DNA of 64,000 nucleotides from Paralcaligenes ureilyticus. GTDB taxonomy: Bacteria; Pseudomonadota; Gammaproteobacteria; Burkholderiales; Burkholderiaceae_B. The DNA lies in the NCBI RefSeq assembly GCF_004346225.1, contig NZ_SMAJ01000017.1, forward strand, positions 32,490 to 96,489, given 5' to 3'. Below the pieces are notes generated by a model, which was not told the DNA's origin, ran no database searches, and saw only the letters and a list, made by a program, of their open reading frames with translations. A program made the translations under genes and the position numbers. Positions 1 to 7,799 of this stretch are shown piece after piece (positions within the stretch are counted from its first letter, which is position 1; the number at the start of each line of letters is the position of its first letter).

Positions 1-381
1 ATCAAGGACGATCCCATCAGCGCGGCGATGGCGGGGATCAATGTGGTGCGCGCACGCATCGTGGCCTGGCTGCTTTCGGCATTGATCGCAGGCCTGATCG
101 GCGCCAACTTTGCCTGGTTCGTGTCGGTGTTTTATCCCGACAACGTATTCAGCCCCGATTTCAGCATTTTCGCCATCGTTTTCGCCCTGTTCGGTGGGGT
201 CGCCACGGCGACCGGGCCGATACTCGGAGTGGTGCTGCTCTACGGTCTGTACAACGTCATCGGCATTTCAACGCCACAATATTTTCAACTGATATATGGT
301 TTACTGATTATGGCCCTGGTGTTATTTTTGCCCAACGGGCTGACCTCGTTGCTGCGGCGCTGGGGCATCCATGTCATCTGA
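1..381 (+). CDS. livM: Branched-chain amino acid ABC transporter permease LivM, C-terminal part
   Basis: The reading frame is open from base 1, so the gene starts outside the window and only its last 126 residues are present. They contain the stretch IKDDPISAAMAGINV, typical of the cytoplasmic coupling region of LivM permeases, followed by at least three hydrophobic membrane segments and the C-terminal FLPNGLTSLL motif. The protein would form one half of the inner-membrane channel of a Liv-type importer. It overlaps the start of the following livG by 11 bases, so translation is probably coupled. The substrate cannot be read from this part: Liv systems also take up amides, urea and aromatic acids. 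Confidence 0.9.
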   Translation: MKDDPISAAMAGINVVRARIVAWLLSALIAGLIGANFAWFVSVFYPDNVFSPDFSIFAIVFALFGGVATATGPILGVVLLYGLYNVIGISTPQYFQLIYGLLIMALVLFLPNGLTSLLRRWGIHVI

Positions 382-1120
382 AGCGTCGGGCATCGCAACT
401 GCCTCCCCGCTGCTCACGGTCAAAAACCTGGCCAAGCGATTTGGTGCTTTCCAGGCGCTGCAAAGTGTCAGCTTCAACGTTCGTCCCGGCGAAGTGTTGG
501 GCCTTGTCGGGCCTAACGGCTCGGGCAAGACAACCTGCATTAATCTGATTACCGGCCTGTACAAGCCCGATGGCGGGGCCATCCAATACCAGGGACGCTC
601 GATCGGTGGGCTGCCTTCGCACCGGCTGGCACACATGGGAATCAATCGCAGCTTTCAAATTCCAAAACCGTTCAAATCACTTACCGTACGCGAAAACATC
701 GAAGTTGCCGTGGCCTATGGCGGGCGCGGCTCGGATACGGCTGAAATCAAGCGCCTGCTGGAGTTTCTCGAACTGGATCTGCTGACCGATCGTCTGGCAA
801 GCGAGCTGACGAGCGGCCAACAGAAGATGCTCGATCTGGCCCGCGCACTGGCGACCAAACCGGCGCTGCTGTGCGTCGACGAGCTGGGTGCCGGCTTGAA
901 CCCCAATGAGCTCACGCACGTGGCCCAGCGCCTGCGCGAGCTGGCCCGTTCGGGCATGGCCTTGCTGGTGGTGGAGCATCTGATGGACTTCGTGGACCAG
1001 GTGACAGATCGCCTTATCGTGCTCAGCGTGGGCAAAGATATTTTTTCGGGCCCCCTGTCGCAAGCAGTCCAGGATGCCCAGGTGGTGGAAGTCTTTTTGG
1101 GAGCGCCCGATGAGCACTGA
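371..1120 (+). CDS. livG: Branched-chain amino acid ABC transporter ATP-binding protein LivG
   Basis: A 249-residue ABC ATPase. Walker A is GPNGSGKTT near residues 47-55, the Walker B region reads LLCVDELGAGLNP, and the switch histidine is in VVEHLMDFV. The signature motif is unusual: TSGQQ replaces LSGGQ. Length and the TFQIPKPF-like Q-loop region (here SFQIPKPFKSLTVRENI) fit LivG rather than LivF. It energises import by the adjacent permease. The gene overlaps livM upstream and livF downstream (by 11 bases), forming one transcription unit. Confidence 0.92.
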   Translation: MSSEASGIATASPLLTVKNLAKRFGAFQALQSVSFNVRPGEVLGLVGPNGSGKTTCINLITGLYKPDGGAIQYQGRSIGGLPSHRLAHMGINRSFQIPKPFKSLTVRENIEVAVAYGGRGSDTAEIKRLLEFLELDLLTDRLASELTSGQQKMLDLARALATKPALLCVDELGAGLNPNELTHVAQRLRELARSGMALLVVEHLMDFVDQVTDRLIVLSVGKDIFSGPLSQAVQDAQVVEVFLGAPDEH

Positions 1121-1826
1121 TTTGCTCACCGCATCCGGCCTGGATGCAGGCTATGGCGGAGTGCAGGCGCTATGGGGCGCGGGCCTGTCGGTGCGCGCCA
1201 AGGAAACCGTGGTGCTGATGGGCCCTAATGGCGCGGGGAAGACGACGCTAATCAAAACAATTATGGGCCTGGTCCAAAGCTGGAAAGGAGAGATCAGTTT
1301 TGAAGGCCGCAACATCGTTCACGATCGAACCGATAAACGGGTTCGTGCCGGCATTGCCTACATGTCCGAAATAGGCTGCTTTCCAGGCTTGAGCGTCGAG
1401 GACAATTTACGTATCGGGGGCCAGTTCCTCCCCGCCGCCGAATTCAAACGGCATATCGACGACCTTTATGATCGCTTCCCTACTCTGGCGCAAAAACGCA
1501 GGGCGCTGGGCGGCAGCCTGTCTGGCGGCCAACGAAAAATCCTGGGGGTCGCCAAGGCCCTAGCCGGCAAGCCCAGGCTTTTGGTCATGGACGAACCCTC
1601 CGCCGGCCTGTCGCCTTTATTCGTCAGAGAAGTTATCCACGTCCTGGGTCAATTCCGCGATTCAGGCCTGGCGCTCCTGATTGCGGAACAAAACATCCGC
1701 TTCCTGGACTTGGCCGACCGCGTCTATACCCTTGAAGGAGGGCGAATCGGCTTTGAAGGGACGGTACAAGCCCTGCACGCCGATGCCGCGCTGGAGCGCG
1801 CCTATTTCGGGTTGAAAAAAACCTGA
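1110..1826 (+). CDS. livF: Branched-chain amino acid ABC transporter ATP-binding protein LivF
   Basis: A 238-residue ABC ATPase with Walker A GPNGAGKTT, signature LSGGQRK and Walker B LLVMDEPSAGLSP. The ATG at 1110 was chosen because it gives the normal LivF N-terminus (MSTDLLTASGLDAGYG) and overlaps the livG stop, the usual arrangement. The frame is open further upstream to 1074, but that extension has no family resemblance. It is the last gene of this operon inside the window. No U-tract hairpin follows it. Confidence 0.92.
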   Translation: MSTDLLTASGLDAGYGGVQALWGAGLSVRAKETVVLMGPNGAGKTTLIKTIMGLVQSWKGEISFEGRNIVHDRTDKRVRAGIAYMSEIGCFPGLSVEDNLRIGGQFLPAAEFKRHIDDLYDRFPTLAQKRRALGGSLSGGQRKILGVAKALAGKPRLLVMDEPSAGLSPLFVREVIHVLGQFRDSGLALLIAEQNIRFLDLADRVYTLEGGRIGFEGTVQALHADAALERAYFGLKKT

Positions 1827-2252
1827 ATTCGTGCGCTAAATGAGGCCCCTCCGGCAAGAACCCCATCTGCCGCAACGCCCCTCACATCAGGCATAACACC
1901 CACTCAATTTGTCACATCCTTGGCGCCGTTTTTTTGCTACGCTCGGGTTGCCGAGGACGTGGTTGCGAGCCATGGTAATTCAACATAAATAGTACAAAAT
2001 AGCTTATAAACAAAGACAAAATTTTTATATAAAAAGCGAAAACACATCGCATAAACTGAGCCTGTTCTTTTGGAGCAAGAACAACCCTCAACTGCAATCT
2101 CCGAGTACAAGTAAAACAGCATCAGCCGCACAACAGGCTGACCCAGACGTTATCCAACTGGCATTCACGCAGAGTCGCTCGCCATCGGCCGCCCGACGCC
2201 ATGCAGCATCAGTCACCATCGAGTTCGCACGATCCCGATCAGGAGAATCATC
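1827..2252. other. Intergenic region, AT-rich in the middle
   Basis: This 426-base gap holds no gene that I can support. Bases 1980-2060 are strikingly AT-rich for this genome, with runs such as TTTTTATATAAAA. That suits a promoter region or an H-NS-bound segment ahead of the small gene at 2253. No IP26 copy and no clear terminator is present. Confidence 0.5.
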
Positions 2253-2534
2253 ATGAATGATATTGTCGACAAATATGTAGTCTATGCCCGTAAGATTGCC
2301 GTGCAATACGAAGCAAAACAGGTCGCTTTTGCTGATCTCACGGGCCTGGTCGAGGAGTTCGCCTCGAAGTTCACCGCACAGGTCAACGAGCTGCCGGAGT
2401 CGCAGCGCGCTCCCACCCGCGCCGCGCTCGAAACAGCCATCGAAGCCGTGCAAAATTCCCTGGATGAACATAGCCTCTCCGCGCAAGCGCTGGAAGAAAT
2501 TCTGCTTTCGTTTAACCGCACGCCTATTTATTAG
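2253..2534 (+). CDS. Small hypothetical protein, 93 residues
   Basis: I do not recognise the family. The start is well supported: AGGAG stands seven bases before the ATG. The product is acidic, soluble and mostly predicted helical, with no signal peptide, membrane segment or cysteine. It begins MNDIVDKYVVYARKIAVQYE and has a heptad-like central part (LTGLVEEFASKFTAQVNEL). It stands alone behind an AT-rich region and is followed by IP26 repeats. It may be a small regulatory or stress protein, but that is a guess from size and composition. Confidence 0.6.
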   Translation: MNDIVDKYVVYARKIAVQYEAKQVAFADLTGLVEEFASKFTAQVNELPESQRAPTRAALETAIEAVQNSLDEHSLSAQALEEILLSFNRTPIY

Positions 2535-2574
2535 CGGCGTGGCAACGATGGCGTTATGAAATGCACCTGTCGCT

Positions 2575-2600
2575 TGTAGTGGCAGCCCTTGTGGCTGCCA
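2575..2600 (-). repeat. IP26 interspersed palindrome
   Basis: Stem variant GGCAGCC/GGCTGCC. The tail reads ACTACA instead of GCTACA. It follows the stop of the small gene at 2253 by 40 bases. Confidence 0.85.
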
Positions 2601-2609
2601 AAACCGTTA

Positions 2610-2650
2610 GCCGACAGGACGGTATCTTATTGGCCGACAGACGGTATCTT
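2610..2650. repeat. Tandem direct repeat of about 19 bp
   Basis: GCCGACAGGACGGTATCTT at 2610-2628 recurs at 2633-2650 with one base deleted. It lies between IP26 copies and has no other explanation here. Confidence 0.7.
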
Positions 2651-2657
2651 GCATGAA

Positions 2658-2683
2658 TGACAGGCACGAGGCCTGTCGCTACA
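2658..2683 (+). repeat. IP26 element with fully substituted stem
   Basis: The arms are GACAGGC/GCCTGTC, different from the common variant on both sides, yet paired perfectly. The position of the loop and the tail GCTACA are unchanged. A partial second half (GGCCTGTCGCCACA) follows directly. Confidence 0.75.
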
Positions 2684-2716
2684 GGCCTGTCGCCACAAAA
2701 TTCGCGCGCGCATTTC

Positions 2717-2742
2717 TGTAGCGGCAGCCCTTGTGGCTGCCA
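2717..2742 (-). repeat. IP26 interspersed palindrome
   Basis: Stem variant GGCAGCC/GGCTGCC with the standard tail, in the same orientation as the copy at 2575. Confidence 0.85.
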
Positions 2743-2788
2743 ATAACTTACCCTTTAAAATAACATCAAAAATGCGCAACCCCGAACG

Positions 2789-2932
2789 CAAGCGCTCCTG
2801 CATGCTATCCGTTCATTCAGTCTCGACAAGCCGCCATGCCCCCCCCCAACAAACTCCGAATTCTTCACTGCCTTTGGCAGGGATACGCGTGGTCGAAATG
2901 ACTCACATGGTCATGGGTCCGATTTTGGGATG
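2789..2932 (+). pseudogene. Relic copy of the HMG-lyase/CoA-transferase gene junction
   Basis: From 2804 the sequence matches 6108 onward: GCTATCC(G/A)TTCATTCA, the end of the lyase gene, then the start of the CoA-transferase gene. The relic encodes LPLAGIRVVEMTHMVMGP, identical to the N-terminus of the intact enzyme at 6137, and then loses homology near 2930 and stops at 2943. The match is about 85 per cent over roughly 125 bases by eye, with weaker similarity back to 2789. The lyase stop codon is mutated in the relic. It is a decayed remnant of a second lyase/transferase pair rather than a functional gene. Confidence 0.8.
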
Positions 2933-2947
2933 CTGTTCATCGTGAAT

Positions 2948-2980
2948 ACCATCGTAAATTGCGATGGAGTCCATCGCCAG
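2948..2980. promoter_or_regulatory. Candidate LysR-type operator upstream of the Bug receptor gene
   Basis: The sequence is CCATCG-N7-CGATGG-N3-CCATCG. It contains the LysR-type box ATC-N9-GAT (T-N11-A). It matches 5091-5123 at about 26 of 33 positions. The receptor gene starts 76 bases downstream, and a -10-like TAGACT at 3011 would put the box near -65. The LysR gene at 4186 is the obvious candidate regulator. Confidence 0.65.
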
Positions 2981-3055
2981 AGCGCCCTTATAAACACATG
3001 GCGATCCGGTTAGACTGCTTCCTAAACTATCGACAATAATTACGGAGACAAATCC

Positions 3056-4039
3056 ATGCGCCCTATTACCTACCGCTTTTTTAGTGTTGCGGTCGGCTTT
3101 GCCTGTATTTCGCTAAGCTCTGTTGGTCAGGCTGCCGACGCCTACCCTGACCACACGGTCCGGCTTATCGTGCCGAGCTCGCCCGGGTCGACACTGGATC
3201 TCGTAGCGCGCACCTTCGGCCCTCCCCTCTCCAAGGAATTGAAACAATCCTTCGTGGTGGAAAACAAGGCTGGAGCGTCCAACATTACGGGTACGCGTGA
3301 AGTCGTGGTAGCTCCGCCCAACGGCTACACCATAGGTATGATTTCATCCAATCATGCCGTCAATCCAAGCTTGCATAAACGTCTACCCTACGATTCGATC
3401 CGGGACATCACTCCCATTACAATCATCGGCACCACACCGCTGGTTTTGGTTGTACCAAAAAACTCACCATACAAAACCGTGGACCAGCTCATTACAGCAG
3501 CCAAAGCGCACCCGGGCAAGATCAACTACGGATCCGCCGGCACGGGCACTGCCCTGCATCTGGCGGCGCTAATGTTTACCACAAAAGCTCATGTCGATAT
3601 GATGCATATCCCGTACAAAGGCGGCAATCCGCTCATCACTGATTTGATGTCAGGCCAGATTGACTTTGCTTTTCTGGGAATGCCCTCTGTGTTGGCGCAA
3701 GTCAATGCGGGCACGCTCCATGCTCTGGCCGTCACCACCTTGAAACGCTCGACCAGCATGCCCAACGTACCCACGTTGGACGAGTCAGGATTGAAGGGCT
3801 ACGACTACGATCCCTGGATTGCATTGTTCGGCCCAGCCAAGCTTCCTTCGCCCATTACGCAAAAACTGCAAAGTGAAGTCCACAAAATACTGCATCGTCC
3901 CGATGTTGAAAAACAATTCGCGGTGCAAGGATTCGTGGCGACAGGCAGCAGTTCTGTCGATGCGTTGGCCACGATCAAGAATGACATCAAGCTCAGCGCC
4001 GATCTGCTCAAAGCGGCACATATAAAAGCGATGGACTGA
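3056..4039 (+). CDS. Bug/TctC-type periplasmic solute-binding protein
   Basis: A 327-residue secreted receptor of the Bug (TctC) family, which binds carboxylates in the periplasm for tripartite tricarboxylate transporters. It has a Sec signal peptide cleaved after about residue 27 (SVGQAADAYP), the family motif IVPSSPGSTLDLVAR near the mature N-terminus, a typical GSAGTGTALHLAA segment and GLKGYDYDPWIALFGPA near the C-terminus. ACGGAGAC precedes the ATG. No TctA or TctB membrane gene is nearby, as is common for orphan Bug genes in Alcaligenaceae. Its place before the lyase and CoA-transferase suggests it captures their acid substrate. Confidence 0.9.
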   Translation: MRPITYRFFSVAVGFACISLSSVGQAADAYPDHTVRLIVPSSPGSTLDLVARTFGPPLSKELKQSFVVENKAGASNITGTREVVVAPPNGYTIGMISSNHAVNPSLHKRLPYDSIRDITPITIIGTTPLVLVVPKNSPYKTVDQLITAAKAHPGKINYGSAGTGTALHLAALMFTTKAHVDMMHIPYKGGNPLITDLMSGQIDFAFLGMPSVLAQVNAGTLHALAVTTLKRSTSMPNVPTLDESGLKGYDYDPWIALFGPAKLPSPITQKLQSEVHKILHRPDVEKQFAVQGFVATGSSSVDALATIKNDIKLSADLLKAAHIKAMD

Positions 4040-4072
4040 CCGCGTAGAAATATGATGCATACAAGGTTTTTA

Positions 4073-4097
4073 TGGCGCCCACAAGGGATGCCTCGAC
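4073..4097 (+). repeat. Degenerate IP26 element
   Basis: TGGCGCCCACAAGGGATGCC followed by TCGAC: loop and spacing are kept, but several stem and tail bases are changed. It lies between the receptor and LysR genes. Confidence 0.55.
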
Positions 4098-4185
4098 GAA
4101 ATACTAGCTTCCCATTGCCCGCTGCAGCCGCCTCCAGCCTATACTGCTACGTTCAAATCAGACGTTACAGCACGAGGGCCAGAAC

Positions 4186-5088
4186 ATGTGGAAAGTTGAT
4201 CCGACTTCACTCTATTTGTTCATTGCGGTGTGCGAAGAAGGCAGTATCGCGCGAGCGGCCGAACGTGAACTAGCGTCGCCGGCGGCCATCAGCAAACGCA
4301 TCGCCGACATCGAAAAATCCATAGGAACCCCACTGTTGTCGCGCAGTCAGAAGGGCGTCACCCCCACCGCCGCGGGACAAGTCTTGCTGCGGCACGCCCG
4401 AAACCTGATCGGCAACATCGATAAATTGCGCAGCGAATTGAGCGAATATGCGAGCGGGGTCAAAGGTCATGTACGGCTACTGGCCAATGTGTCGTCAATC
4501 ACTGAATTCTTACCCGAAGAACTCACGACCTTCTTTCAAAAATACGAGCATATTCAGGTCGATCTCGAAGAACGCGTCAGCCTAGAAATTGCAAGAGGCG
4601 TGATCGACGGGAGTGCCGACCTGGGTATTTGCCGAGACTTTGTATCGACCGGCGACCTACACACCATCCCATACCGCAGCGACCATTTTGCACTGGTTGT
4701 GCACGACAAGCATCCGCTGGCCCATCGAAGCTCATTGCCTTTCGAAGAGGCCATACACTACGAACAAATAGGCCTGGCGCCCAACGCGGCCGTCAACGTC
4801 CTGATGACACGCATTGCAGCCCAAAAAGGCGTAGAACTGCGCTATCGAACCCACATCACTACTTTCGATGCCGCCTGCCGCTTCGTTCAGGCCGGACTGG
4901 CTGTAGCCGTGCTGCCATTCGAGGTTGTGGTGCGCTACAGCCACATGGTCGGGCTGCGCATCATACCGTTGACAGACGCTTGGGCCACCCGACGTTTCAT
5001 CATTTGCACACGCCGAACCGATAAACTATCCATACCGGCGCGACGCCTGCTCGATCATCTGCTCGATCGCGTACCGGCCATCTCATGA
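4186..5088 (+). CDS. LysR-type transcriptional regulator
   Basis: A 300-residue LysR protein. The N-terminal winged helix-turn-helix spans about residues 1-60 (LYLFIAVCEEGSIARAAERE, then a recognition helix SPAAISKRIADIEKSIGTPL). The rest is a periplasmic-binding-protein-like effector domain. The gene sits between the Bug receptor and the lyase genes, all on the same strand, and two matching LysR boxes (2948-2980 and 5091-5123) lie before those two genes. I infer that it controls both, with a small acid or its CoA pathway metabolite as coinducer. The second box starts only three bases after this gene's stop codon. Confidence 0.92.
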   Translation: MWKVDPTSLYLFIAVCEEGSIARAAERELASPAAISKRIADIEKSIGTPLLSRSQKGVTPTAAGQVLLRHARNLIGNIDKLRSELSEYASGVKGHVRLLANVSSITEFLPEELTTFFQKYEHIQVDLEERVSLEIARGVIDGSADLGICRDFVSTGDLHTIPYRSDHFALVVHDKHPLAHRSSLPFEEAIHYEQIGLAPNAAVNVLMTRIAAQKGVELRYRTHITTFDAACRFVQAGLAVAVLPFEVVVRYSHMVGLRIIPLTDAWATRRFIICTRRTDKLSIPARRLLDHLLDRVPAIS

Positions 5089-5090
5089 CC

Positions 5091-5123
5091 ACCATCGTTA
5101 TCCGCGATGGACACCATCGCCTG
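5091..5123. promoter_or_regulatory. Candidate LysR-type operator upstream of the lyase gene
   Basis: CCATCG-N7-CGATGG-N3-CCATCG, the partner of the box at 2948. A -10-like TATAAA at 5152-5157 would start transcription near 5164, placing the box centre near -63, the usual LysR recognition position. The box also contains the in-frame ATG at 5107, which argues against that ATG being the lyase start. Confidence 0.65.
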
Positions 5124-5193
5124 CCAGTCCTTATGCCCAGCGCTACAAATCTATAAACTCAAATTTACCTACTTGCCACCTACAAAGTTGACT

Positions 5194-6126
5194 ATGGTTC
5201 AAGCCGATACCAAGGCCATCGTACAGGAAGTCGGATTGCGCGATGGCCTGCAAGCCGCCGCATGCACCATGCCCACCAAAGACAAGATCCGATGGATCGA
5301 CGCGGCCTACCAAGCCGGCGTACGCCATATGGAAATTGCGTCTTTCGTGCCGCCCAGGCTACTGCCGCAAATGGCCGATGCCGCCGAAGTCGTCACCTAT
5401 GCAAAAGGCTACCACGACCTCGTCATCACAGCGCTCGTTCCCAACGAAAAGGGAGCATTGAATGCCCTGGCGGCCGGTGTCCACCGCATCGTCGTCCCGA
5501 TCTCAGTTAGTCACGCCCATAGCCTGGCTAATGTGCACAAGACGCCAGCGGCCATGGTGGAAGAATTTGGCAAGATACGCACGCTTATCGCTAACCAGAA
5601 AAACCCGATAAATCTGGTCGCCGGTTTGTCGACCGTGTTCGGCTGTACGTTGCAAGGAATAGTAAGCCTCCAGGCGGTGTGCGACATCGTCGAAAAATGC
5701 CTGGAGGCCGGCGCCGATATCATCGCCCTGGCCGACACAACCGGCCACGCTACGCCACTACAGGTCAGCCAAACCATAGCAGCCGTAAAAAAAATAGCTG
5801 GGTCAAAATTCACCTCTATGCACTTCCATGATACTCGCGGCATGGGCCTGCCAAACACCCTGGTCGCGTTAGAGCACGGCATCCGCGAATTCGACGCCTC
5901 ACTGGGAGGCCTGGGTGGATGCCCGAACGCACCGGGCGCCACGGGCAATGTGGTTACCGAAGACCTGGTCTACATGCTGGAGAGCATGGGCTACGCCACG
6001 GGTATTGATCTGGCCAAACTGGTGGCTATGCGCGACATCATCCGCCAGGCCTTGCCCAACGAGCCGCTATATGGCTTTATCGCACGCGCAGGCATTCCTA
6101 TAAGCTATCCATTCATTCAATCCTGA
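5194..6126 (+). CDS. Hydroxymethylglutaryl-CoA lyase family protein
   Basis: A 310-residue TIM-barrel enzyme of the HMG-CoA lyase type, which splits 3-hydroxy-3-methylglutaryl-CoA into acetyl-CoA and acetoacetate. Visible active-site motifs are EVGLRDGLQ with the catalytic Arg-Asp pair, MEIASFVPPRLLPQMAD, the metal-binding HFHDTRG, and GLGGCPNAPGATGN with the mobile-loop catalytic cysteine. The ATG at 5194 was preferred to the upstream ATG at 5107 because 5107 lies inside the predicted operator and adds 29 residues foreign to the family. The CoA-transferase gene follows after ten bases. Related 3-hydroxydicarboxyl-CoA substrates are possible. Confidence 0.88.
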   Translation: MVQADTKAIVQEVGLRDGLQAAACTMPTKDKIRWIDAAYQAGVRHMEIASFVPPRLLPQMADAAEVVTYAKGYHDLVITALVPNEKGALNALAAGVHRIVVPISVSHAHSLANVHKTPAAMVEEFGKIRTLIANQKNPINLVAGLSTVFGCTLQGIVSLQAVCDIVEKCLEAGADIIALADTTGHATPLQVSQTIAAVKKIAGSKFTSMHFHDTRGMGLPNTLVALEHGIREFDASLGGLGGCPNAPGATGNVVTEDLVYMLESMGYATGIDLAKLVAMRDIIRQALPNEPLYGFIARAGIPISYPFIQS

Positions 6127-6136
6127 CAAGCCTGCC

Positions 6137-7324
6137 ATGCATCCCGAACAAACTCCGAACTCTCCGCTGCCTCTGGCAGGAATACGCGTGGTTGAAATGA
6201 CGCACATGGTCATGGGCCCGACTTGCGGCATGATTCTGGGCGATCTGGGCGCCGAGGTAATCAAGGTCGAACCGCCGCAGGGAGACCGCACGCGCACCTT
6301 GCTAGGCGCCGGCGCAGGCTTTTTTCGCACCTTCAATCGCAACAAGAAAAGCGTTGCCCTGGACGTGAACAATCCGCTCGGACTCGATGCCCTGCACAAA
6401 CTGATCGACGCCGCTGATGTCTTTGTAGAAAATTTCAAGCCGGGCCGCATGGCCGCGCTGGGCCTGGATTACGCCACGCTCAAGCAACGCAATCCCAAAT
6501 TGATCTACGCATCGCACAAGGGGTTTCTCTCCGGGCCCTACGAAAAGCGCCTGGCTCTGGATGAAGTCGTGCAGATGATGGCCGGCCTGGCCTATATGAC
6601 CGGCCCGGCCGGTATGCCCCTGCGTGCCGGCAGTTCCGTCAACGACATCATGGGCGGCCTCTTCGGCGCCCTGGGAGTGTTGGCCGCCCTGTTTCAGCGC
6701 AGGCAAGCCCAGGTGGGCCACGAAGTCCAGAGTGCGCTATTTGAAAATTGTGTCCTGCTCTCGGCCCAGCATATGCAGCAATATATCGTGACAGGCATGG
6801 CAGCCGCCCCCATGCCCGAGCGCATTAGCGCCTGGGGCATCTACGACACCTTCGAACTGGCTGACAAAGAGCAGATGTTCGTAGCCGCTACCGGCGACGC
6901 TCAATGGAAGACCTTATGCGAAATCATTCAGCGTCCCGATTTACATGCGAACGCGCACTTGGCCAGCAATAATGATCGCGTTCTGGCCCGTGACTGGCTG
7001 ATTCCCGAGCTGCGCACGACACTCGCCCGGTTCGATTCGTCATGGCTCGCACGCGAATTCGAGGAAAAAAGCATACCGTTCGCAGCCATTACTCGACCGG
7101 AACAATTATTCGACGACCCACACCTGCTCGCGAGCGGCGGCCTGGGAAACCAGGAGCTTGAAGACGGCTCCACCACCCGAGTGCCTTTGCTGCCCATTTC
7201 GCTCGACGGCGCCCGCCTGCAGCCGCGCATGCCCATTGCGTCTATAGGCGAACATACTTCCGAGATCATGCAGGCCTTGGGATACAGCGCGGAACAGATA
7301 CAGGAAATGAAGCGGACCCATTAA
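6137..7324 (+). CDS. Class III (CaiB/BaiF) CoA-transferase
   Basis: A 395-residue family III CoA-transferase. It begins with the family hallmark LAGIRVVEMTHMVMGPTCGM and continues GDLGAEVIKVEPPQGD and RNKKSVALDVNNPLG. The catalytic aspartate is expected in KRLALDEVVQMMAG, which aligns with the Asp of formyl-CoA transferase. Such enzymes move CoA between a donor thioester and a carboxylic acid. With the HMG-CoA-lyase-type enzyme ten bases upstream, I infer activation of a 3-hydroxydicarboxylate (for example free 3-hydroxy-3-methylglutarate) followed by cleavage. A truncated copy of this gene's 5' end lies at 2804-2930. Confidence 0.9.
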   Translation: MHPEQTPNSPLPLAGIRVVEMTHMVMGPTCGMILGDLGAEVIKVEPPQGDRTRTLLGAGAGFFRTFNRNKKSVALDVNNPLGLDALHKLIDAADVFVENFKPGRMAALGLDYATLKQRNPKLIYASHKGFLSGPYEKRLALDEVVQMMAGLAYMTGPAGMPLRAGSSVNDIMGGLFGALGVLAALFQRRQAQVGHEVQSALFENCVLLSAQHMQQYIVTGMAAAPMPERISAWGIYDTFELADKEQMFVAATGDAQWKTLCEIIQRPDLHANAHLASNNDRVLARDWLIPELRTTLARFDSSWLAREFEEKSIPFAAITRPEQLFDDPHLLASGGLGNQELEDGSTTRVPLLPISLDGARLQPRMPIASIGEHTSEIMQALGYSAEQIQEMKRTH

Positions 7325-7358
7325 TGTGGCCTGCATGGGTTTGGTGGCTGAGCGTTGA

Positions 7359-7384
7359 TGGCAGCCACAAGGGGTGCCGCTACA
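7359..7384 (+). repeat. IP26 interspersed palindrome
   Basis: Hybrid stem GGCAGCC/GGGTGCC with one mismatch, standard tail, 35 bases after the CoA-transferase stop. Confidence 0.85.
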
Positions 7385-7433
7385 AATTCAATCTGTGGGT
7401 CGCCGCGATGGCGGAGGCAGTTAAAATGCACCC

Positions 7434-7628
7434 ATGAAAATTGGAATGTTCTTCATCAGCCTGCTGGCCATGGCGGCCTCCTGGTACTGGATTGGCCATC
7501 GCAACAGCTACGCGCAGTCCTTCTCCCAACAGTTGAAAAGCGCCTTCAAATGCGTGGCTATCGGTATAGCCGTGTACTTTTCGCTGCTCTTCGCCGTGAT
7601 GCTTTATCTTGTGGCGACAACGGGCTGA
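7434..7628 (+). CDS. Small inner-membrane protein, 64 residues
   Basis: Not a family I can name. The product has two hydrophobic segments, MFFISLLAMAASWYWIGH near the start and a longer C-terminal one around AIGIAVYFSLLFAVMLYLVA, joined by a short basic linker containing SFSQQLKSAFK. That predicts a two-helix hairpin in the inner membrane. No good ribosome-binding site is within ten bases: GGAGG lies about 18 bases upstream. The composition is clearly protein-like, but expression is uncertain. Confidence 0.5.
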   Translation: MKIGMFFISLLAMAASWYWIGHRNSYAQSFSQQLKSAFKCVAIGIAVYFSLLFAVMLYLVATTG

Positions 7629-7799
7629 TTCATGGAATACAGCACAATAAAAATACAAAATATATTGTTACTTTGAACTAGTCTATTCATCCGTCTTGCA
7701 AAAAATGACAAAATGAAATGTAATGATCTCGACCTTTCCCCTATGCAAGTCGGGGCCCGCCTGTAACTAAACACTCATTTATCGACGTAATATTTCAGC

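Noticed and set aside
2535..3055. Insertion sequence or transposon
   Set aside because: The segment is full of repeats and carries a gene relic, but no transposase fragment, terminal inverted repeat pair or target duplication can be found.
5107..5193. 29-residue N-terminal extension of the lyase
   Set aside because: Its ATG lies inside the predicted LysR operator and before the likely transcription start, and the residues do not match the family.
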